Source: Patiria pectinifera
Taxonomy: Eukaryota; Echinodermata; Asteroidea; Valvatida; Asterinidae
DNA length: 64,000 bases
Direction of reading: 5' to 3'
NCBI GenBank assembly: GCA_029964075.1
Contig: CM057142.1
Coordinates: forward strand, 1,999,770-2,063,769
The position numbers were made by a program, and so were the translations under genes. Below are positions 49,668 through 63,200 of the stretch, piece by piece. The stretch's first letter is position 1, and each line of letters starts with the position of its first letter. Under the pieces are notes generated by a model that saw nothing but the letters and a program-made list of their open reading frames with translations, had not been told where the DNA came from and made no database searches.

Positions 49668-50212
49668 CAGGGGCTTCAATCGCTTCTCAAAAGTATGGGG
49701 GGGGGGGGACATACCTTGATCAGAACTGATGTGAGCGCGAAGCGCGAAGCCCTTACGGCGTAGGTTTCGGGCCCCGAAAAAAAAATTGGACTCCAGATGC
49801 TCTGTGGGGTGTGATCTGAAGCAATTTCTTACCACTTTTCTCCAATATTTTCGTAGCAAAAGAGAATTATTTGAACATAATTATTTGAACATCGTTTTCG
49901 AGGTTGGAGTCATTGAATTGGCTACCAGAATTCTGAGCTACAGGCGTGGAGTTCGGGGCCCGCTTAAGGGCCCCGAAAAATTTGGATTGTAAATGCTCTG
50001 TGGTGCTATCTGAGGCAATTTCTGACCACTTTAACCAATATTTTTAAAGCAAAAGATACATTGAAGTACAAAATAGGGCCCTGTAAATGGGACACGAGTT
50101 CAAAAATCTGAGGGGGGGGGGACATTTTATATTGTGTCCCCCACCCTTCAAAAAGTGGGGGGAGGGGGACATGTCCCCCTGTCCCCCCCCCCCCCCAGGA
50201 TTGACGCCCATG
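49668..50212. mobile_element. hAT-like element with poly-G/poly-C ends
   Basis: The left end CAGGGGCTTCAATCG mirrors the right end (reverse complement CATGGGCGTCAATCC). The 8-bp direct repeat GTTAGAAC flanks it exactly (49660-49667, 50213-50220). Homopolymer G runs and GGACAT lie inside both ends. The interior has two units (about 49735-49860, 49935-50055) related to those in 115-1013. Confidence 0.85.
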
Positions 50213-50324
50213 GTTAGAACGCCCCCTTGCGCTCAAACGTACGTGGCTTTTTGGAACTACGGAGCCTCTTTGTTAGTTCTAACGTCTTTGTTTCAATGTG
50301 AATAACTATGCCCAACCGGGCTCG

Positions 50325-50890
50325 GTTGTTTTGTTGTTCTTGTTGTCGTCGTTGTTGTTGATGATGTTGTTGCTGTTGCTCACGGTGTTGCTGTTGCTGA
50401 GGTGGTTGTGGTGCAGAGATTCTGGTGGTCCTGGTGGTTAAATGGTTGTTGTGGTTTGCAGTGTGTGTGGTGATTGTGGCGGTTATGGTGGCCGTGGTGG
50501 TTGTGCTGGTTGTTGTTGTTGCTCACGGTTGTTGCTTTTGCTGCGGTGGTTGTGGTGCAGAGATTCTGGTGGTTGTGGTGATTCAGTGGTTGTTGTGGTT
50601 TGCAGGTTGTGGTGTGTGTGGTGGTTGTGGCGGTTATGGTGGCCGTGGTGGTTCACGGTGCTGGTTGTTGTTGTTTTTGATATCGTTGTTGTTGATGATG
50701 TTGTTGCTCACGGTTGTAGCTGTTGTTGTGGCGGTTGTGGTGCAGAGATTCAGTGGTGGTTGTGGTGGTTCAGTGGTTGAATTTGTGGTTGTGGTTTGCA
50801 GGTTGTGGTGTGGTGGTTGTGGCGGTTATGGTAGCTTTGGCTGGACTGCTGGTTGTTGTTGTTGTGGTGGTGGTGGTGGTGGTGTGGTAC
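50325..50890. repeat. GTT/GGT low-complexity tract
   Basis: Over 500 bp of GTTGTTGTGGTGG-type trinucleotides with extreme G+T bias on the plus strand. Larger units (GTGGCGGTTATGGTGGCCGT, GTGCAGAGATTCTGGTGG) recur two to four times. It yields Val/Cys/Gly-only frames that are not genes. Confidence 0.85.
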
Positions 50891-51154
50891 GCAGTTCCCA
50901 CTTGTAAGACTTAATAATAGGAATCATAAACAATATATCATCATGGTTTTCGCTGACCCACGTGGGAATATATTCCTGTTCTGAATACATTACCTAGGGC
51001 CAAGTCAGATGCATTACCTAAGAGATGCAAAGCATAATTCGACTAGCTTCGACCTCATCTCATGATTTTCTTTTGGCAGTGTCTCTTAGAATAAGTTAAG
51101 CATGAAGATCCACACAAAAGCTTGAGTAGGTCAAAGAGGAACAAATTGTTTTAC
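50891..51154. other. No further exon recognised
   Basis: Searched on the minus strand for a membrane-spanning or tail exon; none found. Confidence 0.35.
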
Positions 51155-51256
51155 CGTTGCAGTTCTGCCACTCATCTTCGCCATACTGGCAGTCGATGAT
51201 GCGGTCACATGTATACTTCATGGGGATCTCGTCACCGTTAGAACAGCGGAACGTGT
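51155..51256 (-). CDS. LDLa-like exon, four-cysteine variant
   Basis: Phase 1 at both ends (acceptor TTTTCAG|AC, donor AACG|GTAAAA), 102 nt. The peptide runs [20 protein letters not shown] and on to a [10 protein letters not shown] end. It keeps Cys 3-6 of an LDLa domain and the acidic GEDE calcium motif but lacks the first two Cys. It is the most 3' exon I am confident in. Confidence 0.75.
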
Positions 51257-54200
51257 CTGAAAATCACCCCAAATAAAAAAAAAATACAACCATGCGTTAC
51301 ATGAATATTGTAAGACTATTTTTGATGTCTCCGTGTAGTTGATGTACGACACAGGTTCGTCATGAAAATTATCGGAACAAATAGAAATGTTTTGGTAATG
51401 TATGGGAGTTTGGGAAAGTATGAAACACAAAAAATGATTAAGCTTTACAATTTAGCACTCGTGCAATAGTTCTCTAAACAGTTGTTGGAAACTTTAATCT
51501 TCAAACTGGTCAGAGTTTTTCTAAGTAAATTTGGTGAAAATCTATAATCGGACAGCAAGGCAACATAGCGGCGGCACGTTATAGGGGCAAGTTGGAAAAT
51601 CAAGAACATTGATTTCTACTTAGTCATTTTACATTCCTGCCTATACAGAGAGCCCAGTTGAAGCCAAATGTTTGTTCATTTTCAACTTCATTTAATATGT
51701 TCCAAGAATGTAGCAAGTATAACTCCGGCGTCCACATTATGCTTGCAGTTATGATTAAACCAGCCAGCATGATTGTACTCATCTATGCTAGATTCATATC
51801 CCTGGCAGTATACATTGTGGCATGATCGGACCTGATCCTTGACCGAAGTAAGCGTTGCCCCACGCCTGGTATGCCGAAGGGTAACCAAACATGCGACAGA
51901 CGACATGAGCGTCATTAATGCCCCAATTATCATCACAGACTGTACCCCTCTAGCCTTGGTAGAAAACTTCAACTCAACTCTCGTTCGAACAGCCTCCATT
52001 AACGAGACGAACTGTTAATGGAGCTCAGATAACTGAAAATGAAATGCTTCGTGGATTAGGAATTAAAATAGAGTTTTGATATAAACTCACTGTAACATGC
52101 TTCAGTAGTTCAAGTTGAAACACACACTCAGACATATCAGTTACATTACTGCGTCTATGAGATCATGAGATAACACAATGTCAGTTCAAACACGGTGAAC
52201 GGCGCATGAACGCTCCCAACTTGCCAATAATTAAGACTGCTTGGTAGACTGGCTCTGACCCCTATCATTATCGATTACATGTTGGTAAATGTGCATCATT
52301 GACTGTAATATGACTTCGCACCTCGTCTTTTTTCTTTTGTTTTTTTCGGGGGAGGCAAGGGGGGGGGGGAAAGAACCCTGGTCCCTCTTGAAAAATCCGC
52401 AATCTTGAGAAAAAAATCACCCACCTCCTTCGTTTTTTGAAAAAGGCCGGACGATCGAGAAACTACTTTAATTTTTATTAAGCGGCCTTATGGAGTGGCG
52501 TGTCTGCTTCATCCAGTAACTATTTCCCTTGTGCATATTCACCTTGACAGTTGTATTCATCTTCGCCATAGTAGCAATCTGAGTAGCCGTTGCATCTTTG
52601 GTAGTCTTGAATACATTGGCCGTTGTAGCATTGCCACTCATATGAACTGCAGCCGTAGGATGGTTCAGTGGCGTAGCCTACAATCGAAAAGTCAGTGAGT
52701 ACACGTATTTACAAAACTTGGAGTATGTTACAACTTTCGAAAAACTGTTTTGTTGCAGATATTTACCATAACAGTCGTATTCATCTTCGCCAGAGTAGCA
52801 GTCTGAGTATCCGTTGCATCTTTGGTAGTCTTGAATACATTGGCCGTTGTAGCATTGCCACTCATATGAACTGCAGCCGTAGGATGGTTCAGTGGCGTAG
52901 CCTACAATCGAAAAGTCAGTGAGTACACGTATTTACAAAACTTGGAGTATGTTACAACTTTCTAAAAACTGTTTTGTTGCAGATATTTACCATAACAGTC
53001 GTATTCATCTTCGCCAGAGTAGCAGTCTGAGTATCCGTTGCATCTTTGGTAGTCTTGAATACACTGGCCGCTGTAGTAGCATTGCCACTCATATGAACTG
53101 CAGCCGTAGGATGGTTCAGTGGTGTAGCCTACAATCGAAAAGTCAGTGAGTACACGTATTTGCAAAACTTGGAGTATGTTACAACTTTCGAAAAACTGTT
53201 TTGTTGCAGCTACTTATCATAACCCCTCTGACCCCTATTATTATGGATTACATGTTGGTAAATGTGCATTAAATTGACCGCAATATCATTTCGCACCTCG
53301 TCTTTTTTTTCTTTTTTTCTTTTCGGGGGAGGCAAGGGGGGGGGGGAAGCACCCCTTGTCCCTCTTCAAAAATCCGCAATCTTGAGAGAAAAAAACACCC
53401 ACGCCCTTTGTTTTTTTTGAAAAAGGCCGGACGATCGAGAAACTACTTTAGTTTTTATTAACCGGCCTTATGAAGTGGCGTGTCAGTTACATCGAGTAAG
53501 TATTTCCCTTGTGCATATTGACCTTGACAGTTGTATTCATCTTCGCCATAGTAGCAGTCTGAGTAGCCGTTGCATCTTTGGTAGTCTTGAATACATTGGC
53601 CGTTGTAGCATTGCCACTCATAGGATCTGCAGCCGTAGGATGGTTCAGTGGTGTAGCCTACAATCGAAAAGTCAGTGAGTACACGTATTTACAAAACTTG
53701 GAGTATGTTACAGCTTTCTAAAAACTGTTTGTTGCAGATATTTACCATAACAGTCGTATTCATCTTCGCCATAGTAGCAGTCTGAGTATCCGTTGCATCT
53801 TTGGTAGTCTTGAATACATTGACCGTTGTAGTAGCATTGCCACTCATATGAACTGCAGCCGTAGGATGGTTCAGTGGTGTAGCCTACAATCGAAAAGTCA
53901 GTGAGTACACGTATTTACAAAACTTGGAGTATGTTACAACTTTCGAAAACCTGTTTTGTTGCAGATATTTACCATAACAGTCGTATTCATCTTCGCCATA
54001 GTAGCAGTCTGAGTATCCGTTGCATCTTTGGTAGTCTTGAATACATTGGCCGCTGTAGGAGCATTGCCACTCATATGAACTGCAGCCGTAGGATGGTTCA
54101 GTGGTGTAGTCTGGAATTTAAAAGTGTGGTTTAAAGTCAATGAGATGTACAATTAAGATATGTTATGTGTCTTCCTTTAGAAACTCTGGTTGTTGGGAAT

Positions 54201-57200
54201 ATACATGGTGACCCAAAAATACAACCCGGAAATATTTGCTTCAAAAATAAAAGGGATCGCTAGATTTTTTATGTTTTGGGCATCACCATAATCATCTGCA
54301 GCCGCACTAGGGTGGTTCTGGTGTATGGTAATGTACGGGAAAGTGAAGTCAAATGATTAAGCTTTACAATTCAGGAAACGTGTAAACATTTCTCTAAAAA
54401 GGTAGTTGGAAAATAGCAGAGATATTTTATCTTTAAATTTGCATGAGTTTGTGTTTGAACCTTGATTTTTACATGTTCATTTTACTTTCCCGCCTCACCA
54501 TTACAGGGCGCCCTGTTAAGGCCAATGTTCAAATTTTCAAGTTCATTTTATATGTTGCGACAATAAACTTACCACTGTTACAAGTAACTCCTGCGTCCTC
54601 ATAATGTACACAGTTATGACTAAACCAGCCATTATGATAGCAATCAGCTATGTCATGTTCATTTCCTTGGCAGTTAACATTGTCAAGCATGATCGGACCT
54701 GATCCTTGACCGAAGTGGGCGCTGCCCCACGCCTGGTATGCAGAAGGATAACCAAGCATGCGACAGACGACATGAGCGTCATTAATGCCCCATCCATCAT
54801 CACAGACTGTACCCCACTGGCCTTGGTAGAAAACTTCAACTCGACCCTCGTTCGAAGAGCCTCCATTAACGAGACGAACTGTTAATGGAGCTAAAGTAAC
54901 AGAAAATGAAATGTTCGTGGATTAGGAATTAAAAAAAAAGACTTTTGATATAAACTCACTGTATAGTGCTTCCACTTAGTTTAAGTTGTAACACAAACTC
55001 AGACATCAGTTTCATTACTGCGTCTGAGATGTCACATTGTCAGTTCAAACACGGTTCAAAATGACGAACAGCGCATGAATGCAAGTCCACACTCGACAAT
55101 AATAAACTTCTCGATCGGTAGACTGGCTTTCTCCCATCAGTATCGATAAATATACGGATCGGGAACCAGTCTACTTGCATGGCAGACCTGTTGAGTAAGC
55201 AAAAACAACACCATCACCAACATCACCAACAACAACAACGACAACAAAAGCCTTTTGTGTTCCAGAGTGTTGCAGACGCCTACAATAATTTGATTTTATT
55301 GACGAGCAACGGACAGTGCATCTATAAAACGCCAGTTTGAGAAAAGACTTATTTTCAATTAAATCCTGCGAATCGTTAATATTGAAGTCCTCGATTTCAA
55401 AGCAACTTGAGAATACGACTGGTATACATCTTTTCGGGTGGAAAGTGCAATTTGTTTGAAAAAGTTTCTTGGCCAATTTTAATATAAAGTTTGGCGGTGA
55501 TTGGACGAATAAGTTTGCATTACCTATACATTCAACACCGGCATCTTCACTGTGGTAGCAGTGTTCAGAGTAATAGGATGTGCAGTCGAGAATCGAACTT
55601 TCCGAACCGTTGCAGTAGACGTGTACAAGGTGAATAGGACCAACACCCGCGCCATAGGTAGCGTAACGCGGAGCACTAATGGCTGGTCCATAGTCAAGCT
55701 GTCTGCAGATGACTTGGGCCTCGTTCATGTCCCAGGAATGACTGCAAGCCGTTCCCCAGGAACCGTTGACAAACACCTCTACTCTGCCTTCATAGATGGT
55801 GCTGCCATTCACTAATCTTATCACGGAGGAGGGTAGATTGACGTCTACAGTGGGCGCAACGGTGTTTCCTATGAATATGGTGAATGACAGAAATGGATTG
55901 AAGTACTACAAATTAAGTCAAATTAATGTTTGGAAGTACGTTTTGTCACTGCAATAAAATACACGTATCCGCAGAGGTGATTAGTTACCATAACAGTTGT
56001 ATTCATCTTCGCCATAGTAGCAGTCAGAATATCCGTTGCATCGTTGGTAGTCTTGAATACATTGGCCGTTGTAGTAGCATTGCCACTCATATGAACTGCA
56101 GCCGTAGGATGGTTCAGTGGTGTAGCCTACAATCGAAAAGTCAGTGAGTACACGTATTTACAAAACTTGGAGTATGATACAACTTTCTAAAAACTGTTTT
56201 GTTGCAGATATTTACCATAACAGTCGTATTCGTCTTCGCCATAGTTGCAGTCTGAGTATCCGTTGCATCTTTGGTAGTCTTGAATACATTGACCGTTGTA
56301 GTAGCATTGCCACTCATATGAACTGCAGCCGTATGATGGTTCAGTGGTGTAGCCTACAATACAATAGAGTGAGTACATGTTTTTACAAAACTTGGAGTAT
56401 GTTACAACTTTCTAAAAACTGTTTTGTTGCAGCTACTTATCATAACCCCTCTGACCCCTATTATTATCGATTACATGTTGGTAAATGTGCATTAAATTGA
56501 CCGCAATATCATTTCGCACCTCGTCTTTTTTTTTTCTTTTCGGGAGGCAAGGGAAGCACCCTTGTCCCTCTTGAAAAATCCGCAATCTTGAGAGAAAACA
56601 CCCACGCCCTTTGTTTTTTTGAAAAAGGCCGGACGATCGAGAAACTACTTTAGTTTTTATTAACCGGCCTTATGAAGTGGCGTGTCAGTTACATCGAGTA
56701 AGTATTTCCCTTGTGCATATTCACCTTGACAGTTGTATTCATCTTCGCCATAGTAGCAGTCTGAGTAGCCGTTGCATCTTTGGTAGTCTTGAATACATTG
56801 GCCGTTGTAGCATTGCCACTCATAGGATCTGCAGCCGTAGGATGGTTCAGTGGTGTAGCCTACAATCGAAAAGTCAGTGAGTACACGTATTTACAAAACT
56901 TGGAGTATGTTACAGCTTTCTAAAAACTGTTTGTTGCAGATATTTACCATAACAGTCGTATTCATCTTCGCCATAGTAGCAGTCTGAGTATCCGTTGCAT
57001 CTTTGGTAGTCTTGAATACACTGGCCGCTGTAGTAGCATTGCCACTCATAATAACTGCAGCCGTAGGATGGTTCAGTGGTGTAGCCTACAATCGAAAAGT
57101 CAGTGAGTACACGTATTTACAAAACTTGGAGTATGTTACAACTTTCGAAAAACTGTTTTGTTGCAGATATTTACCATAACAGTCGTATTCATCTTCGCCA

Positions 57201-60200
57201 TAGTTGCAGTCTGAGTATCCGTTGCATCTTTGGTAGTCTTGAATACATTGACCGTTGTAGTAGCATTGCCACTCATATGAACTGCAGCCGTATGATGGTT
57301 CAGTGGTGTAGCCTACAATACAATAGAGTGAGTACATGTTTTTACAAAACTTGGAGTATGTTACAACTTTCTAAAAACTGTTTTGTTGCAGCTACTTATC
57401 ATAACCCCTCTGACCCCTATTATTATCGATTACATGTTGGTAAATGTGCATTAAATTGACCGCAATATCATTTCGCACCTCGTCTTTTTTTTTTTTTTCT
57501 TTTCGGGAGGCAAGGGGAAGCACCCCTTGTCCCTCTTGAAAAATCCGCAATCTTGAGAGAAAAAAACACCCACGCCCTTTGTTTTTTTTGAAAAAGGCCG
57601 GACGATCGAGAAACTACTTTAGCTTTTATTAACCGGCCTTATGAAGTGGCGTGTCAGTTACATCGAGTAAGTATTTCCCTTGTGCATATTCACCTTGACA
57701 GTTGTATTCATCTTCGCCATAGTAGCAGTCTGAGTAGCCGTTGCATCTTTGGTAGTCTTGAATACATTGGCCGTTGTAGCATTGCCACTCATAGGATCTG
57801 CAGCCGTAGGATGGTTCAGTGGTGTAGCCTACAATCGAAAAGTCAGTGAGTACACGTATTTACAAAACTTGGAGTATGTTACAGCTTTCTAAAAACTGTT
57901 TGTTGCAGATATTTACCATAACAGTCGTATTCATCTTCGCCATAGTAGCAGTCTGAGTATCCGTTGCATCGTTGGTAGTCTTGAATACATTGACCGTTGT
58001 AGTAGCATTGCCACTCATATGAACTGCAGCCGTAGGATGGTTCAGTGGTGTAGCCTACAATCGAAAAGTCAGTGAGTACACGTATTTACAAAACTTGGAG
58101 TATGTTACAACTTTCGAAAACCTGTTTTGTTGCAGATATTTACCATAACAGTCGTATTCATCTTCGCCATAGTAGCAGTCTGAGTATCCGTTGCATCTTT
58201 GGTAGTATTGAATACATTGGCCGCTGTAGGAGCATTGCCACTCATATGAACTGCAGCCGTAGGATGGTTCAGTGGTGTAGTCTGGAATTTAAAAGTGTGG
58301 TTTAAAGTCAATGAGATGTACAATTAAGATATGTTATGTGTCTTCCTTTAGAAACTCTGGTTGTTGGGAATATACATGGTGACCCAAAAATACAACCCGG
58401 AAATATTTGCTTCAAAAATAAAAGGGATCGCTAGATTTTTATGTTTTGGGCATCACCATAATCATCTGCAGCCGCACTAGGGTGGTTCTGGTGTATGGTA
58501 ATGTACGGGAAAGTGAAGTCAAATGATTAAGCTTTACAATTCAGGAAACGTGTAAACATTTCTCTAAAAAGGTAGTTGGAAAATAGCAGAGATATTTTAT
58601 CTTTAAATTTGCATGAGTTTGTGTTTGAACCTTGATTTTTACATGTTCATTTTACTTTCCCGCCTCACCATTACAGGGCGCCCTGTTAAGGCCAATGTTC
58701 AAATTTTCAAGTTCATTTTATATGTTGCGACAATAAACTTACCACTGTTACAAGTAACTCCTGCGTCCTCATAATGTACACAGTTATGACTAAACCAGCC
58801 ATTATGATAGCAATCAGCTATGTCATGTTCATTTCCTTGGCAGTTAACATTGTCAAGCATGATCGGACCTGATCCTTGACCGAAGTGGGCGCTGCCCCAC
58901 GCCTGGTATGCAGAAGGATAACCAAGCATGCGACAGACGACATGAGCGTCATTAATGCCCCATCCATCATCACAGACTGTACCCCACTGGCCTTGGTAGA
59001 AAACTTCAACTCGACCCTCGTTCGAAGAGCCTCCATTAACGAGACGAACTGTTAATGGAGCTAAAGTAACAGAAAATGAAATGTTCGTGGATTAGGAATT
59101 AAAAAAAGACTTTTGATATAAACTCACTGTATAGTGCTTCCACTTAGTTTAAGTTGTAACACAAACTCAGACATCAGTTTCATTACTGCGTCTGAGATGT
59201 CACATTGTCAGTTCAAACACGGTTCAAAATGACGAACAGCGCATGAATGCAAGTCCACACTCGACAATAATAAACTTCTCGATCGGTAGACTGGCTTTCT
59301 CCCATCAGTATCGATAAATATACGGATCGGGAACCAGTCTACTTGCATGGCGGACCTGTTTAGTAAGCAAAAACAACACCATCACCAACATCACCAACAA
59401 CAACAACAACGACAACAAAAGCCTTTTGTGTTCCAGAGTGTTGCAGACGCCTACAATAATTTGATTTTATTGACGAGCAACGGACAGTGCATCTATAAAA
59501 CGCCAGTTTGAGAAAAGACTTATTTTCAATTAAATCCTGCGAATCGTTAATATTGAAGTCCTCGATTTCAAAGCAACTTGAGAATACGACTGGTATACAT
59601 CTTTTCGGGTGGAAAGTGCAATTTGTTTGAAAAAGTTTCTTGGCCAATTTTAATATAAAGTTTGGCGGTGATTGGACGAATAAGTTTGCATTACCTGTAC
59701 ATTCAACACCGGCATCTTCACTGTGGTAGCAGTGTTCAGAGTAATAGGATGTGCAGTCGAGAATCGAACTTTCCGAACCGTTGCAGTAGACGTGTACAAG
59801 GTGAATAGGACCAACACCCGCGCCATAGGTAGCGTAACGCGGGGCACTAATGGCTGGTCCATAGCCGAGCTGTCTGCAGACGACACGGGCATCGTCCATG
59901 CCCCAGGAATGACTGCAAGCCGTTCCCCAGGAACCGTTGACAAACACCTCTACTCTGCCTTCATAGATGGTGCTGCCATTCACTAATCTTATCACGGAGG
60001 AGGGTAGATTGACGTCTACAGTGGGCGCAACGGTGTTTCCTATGAATATGGTGAATGACAGAAATGGATTGAAGTACTACAAATTAAGTCAAATTAATGT
60101 TTGGAAGTACGTTTTGTCACTGCAATAAAATACACGTATCCGCAGAGGTGATTAGTTACCATAACAGTTGTATTCATCTTCGCCATAGTAGCAGTCAGAA

Positions 60201-63200
60201 TATCCGTTGCATCGTTGGTAGTCTTGAATACATTGGCCGTTGTAGTAGCATTGCCACTCATATGAACTGCAGCCGTAGGATGGTTCAGTGGTGTAGCCTA
60301 CAATCGAAAAGTCAGTGAGTACACGTATTTACAAAACTTGGAGTATGATACAACTTTCTAAAAACTGTTTTGTTGCAGATATTTACCATAACAGTCGTAT
60401 TCATCTTCGCCATAGTTGCAGTCTGAGTATCCGTTGCATCTTTGGTAGTCTTGAATACATTGACCGTTGTAGTAGCATTGCCACTCATATGAACTGCAGC
60501 CGTATGATGGTTCAGTGGTGTAGCCTACAATACAATAGAGTGAGTACATGTTTTTACAAAACTTGGAGTATGTTACAACTTTCTAAAAACTGTTTTGTTG
60601 CAGCTACTTATCATAACCCCTCTGACCCCTATTATTATCGATTACATGTTGGTAAATGTGCATTAAATTGACCGCAATATCATTTCGCACCTCGTCTTTT
60701 TTTTTTTTTCTTTTCGGGGGAGGCAAGGGGGGGGGAAGCACCCCTTGTCCCTCTTGAAAAATCCGCAATCTTGAGAGAAAAAAACACCCACGCCCTTTGT
60801 TTTTTTTGAAAAAGGCCGGACGATCGAGAAACTACTTTAGTTTTTATTAACCGGCCTTATGAAGTGGCGTGTCAGTTACATCGAGTAAGTATTTCCCTTG
60901 TGCATATTCACCTTGACAGTTGTATTCATCTTCGCCATAGTAGCAGTCTGAGTAGCCGTTGCATCTTTGGTAGTCTTGAATACATTGGCCGTTGTAGCAT
61001 TGCCACTCATAGGATCTGCAGCCGTAGGATGGTTCAGTGGTGTAGCCTACAATCGAAAAGTCAGTGAGTACACGTATTTACAAAACTTGGAGTATGTTAC
61101 AGCTTTCTAAAAACTGTTTGTTGCAGATATTTACCATAACAGTCGTATTCATCTTCGCCATAGTAGCAGTCTGAGTATCCGTTGCATCTTTGGTAGTCTT
61201 GAATACACTGGCCGCTGTAGTAGCATTGCCACTCATAATAACTGCAGCCGTAGGATGGTTCAGTGGTGTAGCCTACAATCGAAAAGTCAGTGAGTACACG
61301 TATTTACAAAACTTGGAGTATGTTACAACTTTCGAAAAACTGTTTTGTTGCAGATATTTACCATAACAGTCGTATTCATCTTCGCCATAGTTGCAGTCTG
61401 AGTATCCGTTGCATCTTTGGTAGTCTTGAATACATTGACCGTTGTAGTAGCATTGCCACTCATATGAACTGCAGCCGTATGATGGTTCAGTGGTGTAGCC
61501 TACAATACAATAGAGTGAGTACATGTTTTTACAAAACTTGGAGTATGTTACAACTTTCTAAAAACTGTTTTGTTGCAGCTACTTATCATAACCCCTCTGA
61601 CCCCTATTATTATCGATTACATGTTGGTAAATGTGCATTAAATTGACCGCAATATCATTTCGCACCTCGTCTTTTTTTTCTTTTTTTCTTTTCGGGGGAG
61701 GCAAGGGGGGGGGGAAGCACCCCTTGTCCCTCTTGAAAAATCCGCAATCTTGAGAGAAAAAAACACCCACGCCCTTTGTTTTTTTTGAAAAAGGCCGGAC
61801 GATCGAGAAACTACTTTAGTTTTTATTAACCGGCCTTATGAAGTGGCGTGTCAGTTACATCGAGTAAGTATTTCCCTTGTGCATATTCACCTTGACAGTT
61901 GTATTCATCTTCGCCATAGTAGCAGTCTGAGTAGCCGTTGCATCTTTGGTAGTCTTGAATACATTGGCCGTTGTAGCATTGCCACTCATAGGATCTGCAG
62001 CCGTAGGATGGTTCAGTGGTGTAGCCTACAATCGAAAAGTCAGTGAGTACACGTATTTACAAAACTTGGAGTATGTTACAGCTTTCTAAAAACTGTTTGT
62101 TGCAGATATTTACCATAACAGTCGTATTCATCTTCGCCATAGTAGCAGTCTGAGTATCCGTTGCATCGTTGGTAGTCTTGAATACATTGACCGTTGTAGT
62201 AGCATTGCCACTCATATGAACTGCAGCCGTAGGATGGTTCAGTGGTGTAGCCTACAATCGAAAAGTCAGTGAGTACACGTATTTACAAAACTTGGAGTAT
62301 GTTACAACTTTCGAAAACCTGTTTTGTTGCAGATATTTACCATAACAGTCGTATTCATCTTCGCCATAGTAGCAGTCTGAGTATCCGTTGCATCTTTGGT
62401 AGTATTGAATACATTGGCCGCTGTAGGAGCATTGCCACTCATATGAACTGCAGCCGTAGGATGGTTCAGTGGTGTAGTCTGGAATTTAAAAGTGTGGTTT
62501 AAAGTCAATGAGATGTACAATTAAGATATGTTATGTGTCTTCCTTTAGAAACTCTGGTTGTTGGGAATATACATGGTGACCCAAAAATACAACCCGGAAA
62601 TATTTGCTTCAAAAATAAAAGGGATCGCTAGATTTTTATGTTTTGGGCATCACCATAATCATCTGCAGCCGCACTAGGGTGGTTCTGGTGTATGGTAATG
62701 TACGGGAAAGTGAAGTCAAATGATTAAGCTTTACAATTCAGGAAACGTGTAAACATTTCTCTAAAAAGGTAGTTGGAAAATAGCAGAGATATTTTATCTT
62801 TAAATTTGCATGAGTTTGTGTTTGAACCTTGATTTTTACATGTTCATTTTACTTTCCCGCCTCACCATTACAGGGCGCCCTGTTAAGGCCAATGTTCAAA
62901 TTTTCAAGTTCATTTTAAATGTTGCGACAATAAACTTACCACTGTTACAAGTAACTCCTGCGTCCTCATAATGTACACAGTTATGACTAAACCAGCCATT
63001 ATGATAGCAATCAGCTATGTCAGGTTCATTTCCTTGGCAGTTAACATTGTCAAGCATGATCGGACCTGATCCTTGACCGAAGTGGGCGCTGCCCCACGCC
63101 TGGTATGCAGAAGGATAACCAAGCATGCGACAGACGACATGAGCGTCATTAATGCCCCATCCATCATCACAGACTGTACCCCACTGGCCTTGGTAGAAAA

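Larger units (their letters stand above)
54573..58742. repeat. 4.17-kb tandem cassette, unit 1
   Basis: From SRCR-B of cassette 1 to the base before SRCR-B of cassette 2. Contains SRCR-A and eight LDLa exons with their introns; repeats as 58743-62939 with very few differences. Confidence 0.92.
58743..62939. repeat. 4.20-kb tandem cassette, unit 2
   Basis: Second full unit. It differs from unit 1 mainly in poly-G/poly-T lengths within introns and a handful of substitutions. Confidence 0.92.

Noticed and set aside
50425..50914. Val/Cys/Gly-rich plus-strand frames
   Set aside because: Products of a GTT/GGT low-complexity tract.
52495..62502. Repeated plus-strand frames starting [11 protein letters not shown] or MACQLHR
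   Set aside because: They are antisense shadows of LDLa exons and their introns; the minus strand has the domain Cys pattern and splice sites.
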